Positions 34,233-41,282 of a stretch of DNA of 64,000 bases are shown here, one piece after another. The stretch is from Pedobacter miscanthi (GTDB lineage: Bacteria > Bacteroidota > Bacteroidia > Sphingobacteriales > Sphingobacteriaceae): assembly GCF_003315595.1 (NCBI RefSeq), contig NZ_QNQU01000004.1:62001-126000 (forward strand). The letters are read 5' to 3'. Both the position numbers and the translations under genes were made by a program. Within the stretch, counting starts at the first letter, position 1; each line of letters opens with the position of its first letter. The notes under the pieces are model-generated. The model was not told the origin of the DNA. It searched no databases and saw only the letters and a program-made list of their open reading frames with translations.

Positions 34233-36455
34233 TTATTTTTTGAGCAACAGCTGCCACATATCACCGTTGGTTACCTGCTGCACAATATTTTTTTTGTTTT
34301 CCCAGCTTGTTAAGCTGTTCTGCAGTTTTTCAAATGCCGTATTTATTGCACTGTAGGCGCCGTTAATATAATCTTCATTTTTAGCTGTATGTGCATCATG
34401 AAATTTTGCTTCAATAAAATCGAGATGGATAAGTGGGTTGAGCAGTTCAAAATTCATATACCTGTAATAATTGTTTAGATTGATCCCAATATATATTTTG
34501 CCTGTAGGGGCAACGAACAGATATTTTCCGATAAAAGAGTCATTCATTTTTTGCCATATCTCAAAATATTCCCTTCTTTCGGCATAGTGTTCAGCATAAC
34601 CCACGATCCAGTTTTTATCCCAGAATATGTATTTTTCAATCAGATATTGCGCTATCTTGTATTTTTCCGCTTCAGGAATACTCTCTTCAAAACACCGCAG
34701 GGTTTCACTGGTAATCATACTCCATTGATTAGCCATCGAATTGTAATACGCTTCCAGTTGGGATGTTCTTATTTCATTTTCGAGCGGGGCGAGGTATATA
34801 TCCTGCAATAAATCGGTTATTGATGTGTAATGATGTTGGAAAGCAGATATTACTGCTTCCATTGCTTGTTTTTCAAGATTTAAGATCAGGTAAACTCGGG
34901 CGATGGTATGAAAAATCTTTGGAATGAGCCAGCACCATTGCTGCACCATTTCATAAATAATCCGCGCATCCTGTAAATATTGTACATCCTTAAAATTCAG
35001 GTACATTTCCCAGCAGGAATTAAAATACCTGTTAAGAATATCGTAAAACCAGGGATCAGATTTATAACGCTCTAATTTTTGTGAAGTATTTTCGGAAAGC
35101 CAGGGGTTAAATTGATTATAAAATGTTTCTGCAGTACCATTATGATCGTAATTGGGTGTTTTTAAATGTCTTTCTACCTGTGATACATCTTTTTTAGTGT
35201 TGAAATGCTGTTTTTGCTGCTGCAGAAAATCATCAAAATCCAGAACTCTTTCTATTTTAACCTGTTCGTAGAGATTTGTCCGGTAAATAAAAAAAACACC
35301 ATGTTTATCACTACATTTTCTGAGGAACAGGTAACCGCTTCCCAAACCTGCTGACGGAAGTCCGGAGTTATCATACTCCAATATTTCGAATGTTGCCGCA
35401 TTTACGCTGGTGAGTTTTTCGTTGCTGCCCATCCATATTCCTTTTTCACCGATCAGCATTACATCTTTATAATAATAACCGCTGCGGTCAAACCTGTATG
35501 CCCCAACTTCATTTTTCGAAAAAGGCTGGCCGTTGAGGTATAAAAAATCTTTGTCGCTTGCCAGATAAGGGTTTAAAAGTTTGAAGGTTGCCGGATCTGC
35601 TTCTGGCAATAATTCGAGCAATCCATTATAAACCGCCCAGGTGGTGAGGTAATATACCGATCCATCATTCCCATTTTTAAGGATTTTAAGTTTACCTCCG
35701 TTTAACGGGATCTTGCCCTTAGGTAACACTGCAAAGTTTTTGTTGCAGAAACCGTAATCCGTTTTTTTTAGTGAATGGATATCTATATCTCCGAAAATTT
35801 TTGGTTCGGTGTAATTGTAAAAAGTATAGAGGTAGCTGCCGTTGTAAAAATAATTTTCGCCAAGCGGAACCGGGTTGCTAAAGGTTGCTGTATGGAGGTT
35901 ATTTTTTAAAAATGTAAGCATAAACTGCTGCTGCAGATATTTAACTTCTGCAACTATTTCACGGTCGACCATCCGGCCTGCAAAAAGATCGCTTTTAAAA
36001 TCACTGAAATTAACTGCTTTTTTAAAAAGAAAAATATCTGCATCTTCTCCAACAACTTTCAGCTCGTTGCTTTCCAGATTTAACTTTAATGCCTTTCCGT
36101 TATTAATCCGGTAAGAAAAATCTATATATTCGGCATCATCAGGTGAAGTAGCCCAATAAGTGCCGATGCAATAGCCTGTTGCAGATGCTGGAAGAACAGA
36201 TAAAATATGCTGAAAAACATTCCACTCTGCGGTCAGTTCGAGGTTTACATCGCTGCCATAATTAAACCAGGCAAGAGCATAAAAAGCGAATTGTTTTTTA
36301 TGATAACTGAAAAGATAAAAATCACGATAATCGCTGTGTTCCTGCAAGGAGATGAAAATACAGTTTGCAAAAAAAGCTTTTGCCTTTTTAAGCAATTGCC
36401 TGTAATCTGTTTCAGCAAGATGTATTTTGGTAATGATAGCGGCTGGTTCTGACAT
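34233..36455 (-). CDS. Large DKNYY-like repeat protein of unknown function (740 aa)
   Basis: No signal peptide. Residues about 195-410 contain beta-rich repeats of the DKNYY type, e.g. ASDKDFLYLNGQPFSKNEVGAYRFDRSGYYYKD and EKGIWMGSN, which resemble families often found with immunity genes. Residues about 430-740 are helical (tandem hairpins such as YFNSCWEMYLNFKDVQYLQDARIIYEM and YNSMANQWSMITSETLRCFEE), like a TPR-type solenoid. Aromatic residues are unusually abundant. It lies between the ComJ-like and SUFU genes on the same strand, 74 and 48 bases away. A role as a toxin-neutralising scaffold is only a guess from this context. Confidence 0.6.
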   Translation of the reverse strand: MSEPAAIITKIHLAETDYRQLLKKAKAFFANCIFISLQEHSDYRDFYLFSYHKKQFAFYALAWFNYGSDVNLELTAEWNVFQHILSVLPASATGYCIGTYWATSPDDAEYIDFSYRINNGKALKLNLESNELKVVGEDADIFLFKKAVNFSDFKSDLFAGRMVDREIVAEVKYLQQQFMLTFLKNNLHTATFSNPVPLGENYFYNGSYLYTFYNYTEPKIFGDIDIHSLKKTDYGFCNKNFAVLPKGKIPLNGGKLKILKNGNDGSVYYLTTWAVYNGLLELLPEADPATFKLLNPYLASDKDFLYLNGQPFSKNEVGAYRFDRSGYYYKDVMLIGEKGIWMGSNEKLTSVNAATFEILEYDNSGLPSAGLGSGYLFLRKCSDKHGVFFIYRTNLYEQVKIERVLDFDDFLQQQKQHFNTKKDVSQVERHLKTPNYDHNGTAETFYNQFNPWLSENTSQKLERYKSDPWFYDILNRYFNSCWEMYLNFKDVQYLQDARIIYEMVQQWCWLIPKIFHTIARVYLILNLEKQAMEAVISAFQHHYTSITDLLQDIYLAPLENEIRTSQLEAYYNSMANQWSMITSETLRCFEESIPEAEKYKIAQYLIEKYIFWDKNWIVGYAEHYAERREYFEIWQKMNDSFIGKYLFVAPTGKIYIGINLNNYYRYMNFELLNPLIHLDFIEAKFHDAHTAKNEDYINGAYSAINTAFEKLQNSLTSWENKKNIVQQVTNGDMWQLLLKK

Positions 36456-36529
36456 TTAACTAGATAGGGGTTAGGTAACTTTAATGCATGGTTACGTTTA
36501 TTACGTATTCACTTCTTGTTTTGCTGGTA

Positions 36530-37027
36530 TTATTGGTTTAGTTTGTTTCTGATTATTTTTATGCCTTCTTTTTTGTCAGTCTTCCATAAATGGATTTCAT
36601 AAAAATCTTCTCCATCAAGTCCGTCGTCACTTATTTTATCAAGGTTTCCATAATAAATCCTCAGCCTATATATACCATTTGCAAGTTCGATTCTTTTTGC
36701 ATCCGGGAAATAGTCTGTATAACCAGCAACTACAATTTTACCTGAACTAACTTCTAAATCACACTCATTTATTTGTCCGATTGCGTGCCCATTGTCTACC
36801 AAAAATGGAGGCTCGCTGTTAACTATTTTCAGTCTTACCGGAACGTTCATATTCCGCACTGTACCAATTCCAACCGCTCCATCTGCTGTTGCTAAATAAA
36901 GGTTTACAGCTTCATCCGTCCATTTATCGCTCAAATCGCCGACTGCATTTTCATCCTGTATATAAAATTGAAAATAGTCTGCAAAAAGCGTTAAGTTAAC
37001 TTCATTTATTATTTCCATATCGGTCAT
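36530..37027 (-). CDS. ComJ/Nin-like protein, possible nuclease inhibitor
   Basis: A 165-residue cytoplasmic protein (a start at the internal Met, 37018, is equally possible). The central motif DKWTDEAVNLYLATADGAVGIGTVRNMNVPV corresponds to the WTDEAxxxxxAxADGAxxxxxxRN core of the ComJ family. In B. subtilis this protein (Nin) binds and inhibits the nuclease NucA. The rest is a beta sandwich (GKIVVAGYTDYFPDAKRIELANGIYRLRIYYGNL). No NucA-like gene is adjacent. With the SUKH and SUFU genes next door, this makes a run of proteins from families that neutralise nucleases. The match is from recalled family features, not a search. Confidence 0.65.
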   Translation of the reverse strand: MTDMEIINEVNLTLFADYFQFYIQDENAVGDLSDKWTDEAVNLYLATADGAVGIGTVRNMNVPVRLKIVNSEPPFLVDNGHAIGQINECDLEVSSGKIVVAGYTDYFPDAKRIELANGIYRLRIYYGNLDKISDDGLDGEDFYEIHLWKTDKKEGIKIIRNKLNQ

Positions 37028-37209
37028 AGTTATTAATTAACAGGAAGCACCCTTTGATGTTTGATTAACTATTATCTCTTCCGGGAAATTAGAAGTGTAA
37101 TTCAATTTGATCTTCTTCTATTTCATCAATCAGCTTTGCACTGGTACCTTTTTACCTCAGTAATTTGCAACTATCCGGATATAAAGTTCTTTGCTGAACA
37201 AAGGCATCT

Positions 37210-37620
37210 TTATCTGGTTAAAGTAATGGTTGTTGAGTAGCGGTTATTACTTTCTTCATCGGTTCTGCGCAATATCATACGGGTTTCGCCCAGTTCGGAT
37301 ATGGTAAAGGCACCTTCGCCACTTATGCTTATTTCAGTATCGCTGTTAAAGTTGTAACCAAGGCTTTTTTCAGCACTTGCATTCATTACATAATATATTT
37401 TTCCATCAGCCGCAAAACTCCAGTAATCACCAGGTTTGCCTGGCTTAGTTGTGGTTTTCGTCGGATTTGGCGGGATCGTGGTTTCATTTGCCTGCGATAT
37501 ATAGTTCCACTTGCCAATAATTTTTTCCTGATTGGTTTTTTCAGGCATTTTATCTTTTTTACAGGCAGTATAACCCAGGGTAATGATGCCTAGCAGACAT
37601 ACTATTTGCAAAGTTTTCAT
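37210..37620 (-). CDS. Lipocalin-like lipoprotein, tandem member 5
   Basis: A 136-residue lipoprotein, one of five tandem paralogues (37210-39526). Signal peptide with lipobox YTAC, then CKKDK, then the lipocalin-type opening KIIGKWNYISQA and a beta-rich body (PGKPGDYWSFAADGKIYYVM, GEGAFTISELGETRMILRR). This matches the small lipocalin-like domain common in Bacteroidota lipoproteins, which may bind a small hydrophobic ligand. It shares TTIPPNPTKTTTKPGKPGDYW-like wording with the member at 37679. It is the last of the five, followed by a 182-base gap before the ComJ-like gene. Confidence 0.8.
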   Translation of the reverse strand: MKTLQIVCLLGIITLGYTACKKDKMPEKTNQEKIIGKWNYISQANETTIPPNPTKTTTKPGKPGDYWSFAADGKIYYVMNASAEKSLGYNFNSDTEISISGEGAFTISELGETRMILRRTDEESNNRYSTTITLTR

Positions 37621-37678
37621 AGCGTAAAGGTTTTATAGATAATATCTGATTATTGTTAACCGGCTTACTGCGTGTTAT

Positions 37679-38104
37679 TTACCTGCCCAGGCTAAAAATG
37701 ATTTTGTAGGTTGTGCCATCGCGGTTGCTGCCTGCACTAAACACCAGCTTATTATCGGTAAATTCATCAATATCATAATCCTGCCCAAACAGGTTAAATA
37801 TAGTGCTGTTACTTTTTACCGAATAAGGCGTTTCTTCATCTCCCTCAACATTTGTTTTCGCGGTACCATCTGCCCTGAAATCGAAATAATAGCCAGGTTT
37901 ACCCTCATGTATAACGCTTTTTGCAGGCTGTGGGGGTGTAGTGGTCTCCTCTGTTATTGATGTAACATTCCAGCGGCCCTGTATTTTAGTCTGGGTGGTA
38001 ACTTCCGGATCTGTACTTTTATCTTTTTTACAACTGGCAGCTGTAAATACCAGCGCTGTTAAAAATGTAAAGAGCATGGCAATATTATATTTTCTTAGTT
38101 TCAT
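37679..38104 (-). CDS. Lipocalin-like lipoprotein, tandem member 4
   Basis: A 141-residue lipoprotein with lipobox TAASC and the CKKDK start of the mature protein. The lipocalin-like domain opens at KIQGRWNVTSITEETTTPP and continues with GKPGYYFDFRADGTAKTNV and the strand FTDNKLVFSAGSNRDGTTYKI. Closest in wording to members 5 and 1. Spacing to its neighbours is 58 and 47 bases, consistent with one operon. Function not known; the family is defined by fold. Confidence 0.8.
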   Translation of the reverse strand: MKLRKYNIAMLFTFLTALVFTAASCKKDKSTDPEVTTQTKIQGRWNVTSITEETTTPPQPAKSVIHEGKPGYYFDFRADGTAKTNVEGDEETPYSVKSNSTIFNLFGQDYDIDEFTDNKLVFSAGSNRDGTTYKIIFSLGR

Positions 38105-38151
38105 AATAATCGTTATTAGTGTATTGCTATGGTTGAATAAAAGCTTTGATT

Positions 38152-38577
38152 TTACATTTTCGTCAATACATACGTTTGCGATTCTTCGTAGGTAATGTTG
38201 TTTTGCGTTACGGTTTCACTCTGTTTCAGTGATAATTGTGTGTCAGAATCGAAATTGTATTTAAAAAAAACAGCTTCACTGCCATCCTCACGGAGTACAA
38301 TCTCATTGGCTTCTATCACGTAACTGTAATTCCCGATCACATTGTTACCTTCTGTTAAGTTTAGCCTGTTACCCGAAAATTCGAATATCATCTTGCCATC
38401 AGGTTTTTCTTCATTCTCCACCACCTTGCCATTTTGTAAAGTAGTGCTTTTTAGATTGGTAACCAGCCATTTACCCTGCAGCTTCTGATTGCTGGCTTCA
38501 TTTTCGTTTAGTTTTTCTTTTTTACAACTGGTAATCACCATAAGGCCTACCAAAACGGTTAACATATATCTTTTCAT
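38152..38577 (-). CDS. Lipocalin-like lipoprotein, tandem member 3
   Basis: A 141-residue lipoprotein (lipobox VITSC, mature start CKKEK). The domain opens with KLQGKWLVTNLKSTTLQNG and includes GKMIFEFSGNRLNLTEGNNV and the closing strand TYEESQTYVLTKM. This member and member 2 form a second subtype that lacks the GKPGDYF turn of members 1, 4 and 5 and instead has an IGNYSYVIEANEIVLRE type hairpin. Twenty-six bases separate it from member 2. Confidence 0.8.
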   Translation of the reverse strand: MKRYMLTVLVGLMVITSCKKEKLNENEASNQKLQGKWLVTNLKSTTLQNGKVVENEEKPDGKMIFEFSGNRLNLTEGNNVIGNYSYVIEANEIVLREDGSEAVFFKYNFDSDTQLSLKQSETVTQNNITYEESQTYVLTKM

Positions 38578-38603
38578 GTGTTTTGCTTTTTATTTATCCT
38601 TAT

Positions 38604-39062
38604 TTATTTTTTTACATAGATGGTTTCGAACGTACTTCTCATTTTTACCTTGTTGGTGCTGTAAAAACTTTCCTCAATATGCGAATGCCGGGTATCTGAA
38701 TAGAATTTTAACTGATAGTATATCCCCGCGTTACCTTCCCTTAACCTTATTTCTGTACCGATAATGGCATAGGAATAAGTATCTCTTAGTTGCCCGCTGC
38801 GATAGTAGGAAATGTTTTTATCCTTATATTCTATGGTGCGGCTATTGGCCGGATAGGGCGTTATTTCTTCAGATACGAGTTTGTTACTATCTTTTTCGTA
38901 TTCTCTTTCTATCGATTGGGTAGCTTCCCATTTACCCTGCAACCTGGCTACCGAAGTATCCCCATTATCGGTAACCTCATCTTTTTTACAGCCGGTATTG
39001 GTTAGTACAAGTGCTGTAATCATTGCAAACAGCACTGTTATTTTATATTTTTTCATATTCAT
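38604..39062 (-). CDS. Lipocalin-like lipoprotein, tandem member 2
   Basis: A 152-residue lipoprotein (lipobox TNTGC, then CKKDE). The domain opens at RLQGKWEATQSIEREYEKDSN and contains DTYSYAIIGTEIRLREGNAG, the same hairpin as in member 3 (NYSYVIEANEIVLREDG). So members 2 and 3 are a recent or conserved pair. The C-terminus ends ETIYVKK. Fifty bases separate it from member 1. Confidence 0.8.
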   Translation of the reverse strand: MNMKKYKITVLFAMITALVLTNTGCKKDEVTDNGDTSVARLQGKWEATQSIEREYEKDSNKLVSEEITPYPANSRTIEYKDKNISYYRSGQLRDTYSYAIIGTEIRLREGNAGIYYQLKFYSDTRHSHIEESFYSTNKVKMRSTFETIYVKK

Positions 39063-39112
39063 AAGCGTTGTGTATTTATTGCTCCTTTCGATTTTACATT
39101 TCGTTAATGTCT

Positions 39113-39526
39113 CTATTTGGTAAAGTTGTAGGATATTGTTTGGGTATCATCGTAATTGTTTTTGCGGATACTCAGTTTCAATTTATCGTCAGTTAGTTTA
39201 TCAATGGTGTAGTAGTTATCGTCGAACTTAATCTGGCCGTTACCTTCAATAGTGTAGTTAGTAGTGTTTTTTGCTGCATACAGCACATAGGTTAATTTTC
39301 CTTCAGTATCAAAAAGGAAGTAATCGCCAGGTTTGCCATATATAATTAAAAGTTTCACTTCACCTGGTGATGCAAAATCAGACTGGCCTTCTTCTGAAAT
39401 AAATTTCCATTTGCCCAAAATTTTTTTGCGAACTGTTTCTTCTGAAAATTCGTCCTTTTTGCAGCCTGATATGGCTACCAGAGATATCATAAAAAGCATT
39501 GCAATCATCAGTTTTTTCATTATCAT
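39113..39526 (-). CDS. Lipocalin-like lipoprotein, tandem member 1
   Basis: A 137-residue lipoprotein, first of the five in transcription order (lipobox AISGC, then CKKDE). Domain opening KILGKWKFISEEGQSDFASPG, followed by YGKPGDYFLFDTEGKLTYVLY, FDDNYYTIDKLTDDKLKLSI and a final strand. It begins five bases after the stop of the 228-residue membrane protein gene, tying the lipoprotein series to the Hcp-like/DUF4870 operon upstream. Confidence 0.8.
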   Translation of the reverse strand: MIMKKLMIAMLFMISLVAISGCKKDEFSEETVRKKILGKWKFISEEGQSDFASPGEVKLLIIYGKPGDYFLFDTEGKLTYVLYAAKNTTNYTIEGNGQIKFDDNYYTIDKLTDDKLKLSIRKNNYDDTQTISYNFTK

Positions 39527-39531
39527 AAAGC

Positions 39532-40218
39532 TTAATGTTTTTTTTTAGCAAAAAAATTAAAACCATTATCAATGCTTTTAAAGCCTGGGATGGCTCCGGT
39601 GGTAAATTCTGCCCGGATTGGTGTTTCGTTAAATCCTTGATCTGGTTGATCCTGGGATAACTCGTTTTCGGTTCTGTTTTTATTAATTGATATCAGGTAT
39701 GTAGTGCCTTCTATTTTATCCACGCGGATCCACGTCCACAACATTTTTGAAGCCGCACCCGTTGCATTGTTCTGTATAAAATAGCCGTAATAAAGGTCTC
39801 CCTGCCGGGGCGGCACCGTTAATTGCGCTTCCTGCTTTTGCTCTTTCTTCCGGTTAGAAATTGTTCTCACCGCTAAAATGCCAGCCGTTAAAAAAACAAT
39901 CAGGGTAAAAGCAATAAAAACTTTTCCAAACGGGGTATAACGTAAACTTTTTGGGTCCCGTGCTACAGTGTTTTCACGCATTTGGGCATGGCTTTTCATT
40001 TCTTCAGTCCACTGCCGGCGGGGAATTTCCCGGTTGCTTCCGCCGTCAAAATAAACACTTCTAACTTTGTTAAACACGGTATAACCAAAGCCTGTAGACT
40101 GGTGCAACTGGTAAACCACCAATACGATATAATCGGACGAATACAGCCCGGGGTTGGAAAAATTGTTTAACTTTTCCTCAAAAATGGGTTGCTCTATTTT
40201 ACGGTAAAAGATAATCAT
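39532..40218 (-). CDS. Single-pass membrane protein of unknown function (228 aa)
   Basis: N-terminal cytoplasmic domain of about 95 residues (IIFYRKIEQPIFEEKLNNF, a YQLHQSTGFGYTVFNK hairpin), one transmembrane helix at about 98-118 (GKVFIAFTLIVFLTAGILAV), then a periplasmic beta-rich domain (GDLYYGYFIQNN, MLWTWIRVDKIEGTTYLISI). I know no family. The gene overlaps the Hcp-like gene by four bases (ATGA), so the two are translationally coupled and probably work in one envelope complex. It could be an anchor for the exported Hcp-like protein; that is inference from the overlap alone. Confidence 0.75.
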   Translation of the reverse strand: MIIFYRKIEQPIFEEKLNNFSNPGLYSSDYIVLVVYQLHQSTGFGYTVFNKVRSVYFDGGSNREIPRRQWTEEMKSHAQMRENTVARDPKSLRYTPFGKVFIAFTLIVFLTAGILAVRTISNRKKEQKQEAQLTVPPRQGDLYYGYFIQNNATGAASKMLWTWIRVDKIEGTTYLISINKNRTENELSQDQPDQGFNETPIRAEFTTGAIPGFKSIDNGFNFFAKKKH

Positions 40219-40727
40219 AACATGTTTTTACTGTTACTCACTGGTTGTTTTTGTGGAGAAAATACCGTGGTTCCATCAATGGCAAGCGTTTTAACATAAA
40301 AACTAAGCTGTGGAGAGGTGCTGCCATTGGTACTGTAAAAGCTTTCGGACGATGCGGCAACCTGGCCATCGGTAAAAGCCATTTTCCGAAGTTTTTTGAT
40401 ATCGTTAATCGTTGCCATTGTAATCTCGCCTGATGTATTTTTCAGCCCTCCGGCCATCCATTTCAATAAAAATGCATCAGGTGCCTGGCCAAGTTCCATA
40501 GTGATACTGCAGCTGCCGTTATTTATAATTTTGCCTTCATCTGGTGAGTAAAAAGGACTGTTTAATGAATAGCTGGCGCCATAAAGTTTATAATTGTGGC
40601 TTGTATTGGTACTTTTATCTGTTAACTTTAATTCGATTTCTGCCTGTGCTTCATCCTGTGCAACTGCACTAAACGCACATAACAATAACAATAAAGTTAT
40701 TGCCCGGCTATACCATTTTGTTTTCAT
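40215..40727 (-). CDS. Exported Hcp/TssD-like protein
   Basis: A 170-residue protein whose body resembles the TssD (Hcp) tube proteins of Bacteroidota type VI secretion: YKLYGASYSLN, SCSITMELGQAPDAFLLKWMAGGLKNTSGEITM, a LRKMAFTDGQVAASSESFYS strand pair and SPQLSFYVKTLAI, in the family order. Unusually it begins with a clear Sec signal peptide (SRAITLLLLLCAFSAVAQ, cleavage near residue 23), which true tube subunits lack. No other type VI gene is in the window. It may be a domesticated, periplasmic or surface Hcp fold. It overlaps the downstream membrane-protein gene by four bases and follows the DUF4870 gene by 18. The homology call is by eye. Confidence 0.65.
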   Translation of the reverse strand: MKTKWYSRAITLLLLLCAFSAVAQDEAQAEIELKLTDKSTNTSHNYKLYGASYSLNSPFYSPDEGKIINNGSCSITMELGQAPDAFLLKWMAGGLKNTSGEITMATINDIKKLRKMAFTDGQVAASSESFYSTNGSTSPQLSFYVKTLAIDGTTVFSPQKQPVSNSKNML

Positions 40728-40745
40728 AGGAGATGTTTTTTGATG

Positions 40746-41078
40746 TTAAGTAGCGAAATTGAATTTTCCTTCGAATATTTTTCCAATCAGTGGAACGGGC
40801 TTTTCCAGTTCATTATTGGCTGCTATTATGCCGAGCAATAACAATACAAAAGGAATTAATAAAATAAGATAAAATACGGCGCCCAAGGACGGGATAATGG
40901 CCAGGATAACACCACTTGCAATACTGAGTAGGATAGAAGTAATGATCAGTCCGAGCGATTGACCAAGATGGTAGTTAACCAGTTTGCTTTTTTCTGCTGA
41001 CTTTTTAAATTCGAGGTAAGAAATGATCCAACCGATAAATGTAATGTAGGCTACAATTGCCATTGTTTTCTGTTTCAT
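40746..41078 (-). CDS. DUF4870 small membrane protein, cassette 2
   Basis: 110 residues from ATG 41078 (MKQKTMAIVAYITFIGWIISYL). The frame is open to 41141, but those residues would overlap the promoter. Three to four hydrophobic helices; conserved YHLGQSLGL and PVPLIGKIFEGKF as in the paralogue at 29555-29884. First gene of the long minus-strand operon that continues with the Hcp-like protein, the 228-residue membrane protein and the five lipoproteins. A consensus-like -7 element TAATTTTG lies on the minus strand about 30 bases upstream, and the CTACA boxes begin 75 bases upstream, almost the same spacing as in cassette 1. Confidence 0.88.
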   Translation of the reverse strand: MKQKTMAIVAYITFIGWIISYLEFKKSAEKSKLVNYHLGQSLGLIITSILLSIASGVILAIIPSLGAVFYLILLIPFVLLLLGIIAANNELEKPVPLIGKIFEGKFNFAT

Positions 41079-41152
41079 AGGATTAAATTTTTGTTGATGA
41101 ATTGATAACTCAAAATTACCGGGGCTTAAACCTTTAGCCAAGAAAACAAAGA

Positions 41153-41201
41153 CTACACAGCAACTACCTGTTTAGCAAAAAGCGACTACAAGGAGTCTAC
41201 A
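41153..41201. promoter_or_regulatory. CTACA direct-repeat array in the divergent promoter, cassette 2
   Basis: CTACA at 41153, CTACC at 41164, CTACA at 41186 and 41197: offsets 0, 11, 33, 44, identical to cassette 1 at 29961. A 17-base A-rich stretch (GTTTAGCAAAAAGCGA region) separates the pairs, again as in cassette 1. It lies between the DUF4870 and TPR-HTH genes. Confidence 0.75.
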
Positions 41202-41282
41202 ACAAGCGTTTAAATGGTTATATTTCAGTTATTTGTTGTAAATCTGCTTTTATAACCATGTTTCTTTTTTCTATTTTTGAAT

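Noticed and set aside
40215..41141. Type VI secretion gene cluster
   Set aside because: Only one Hcp-like protein is present, it is exported, and no sheath, baseplate or ATPase genes are seen.
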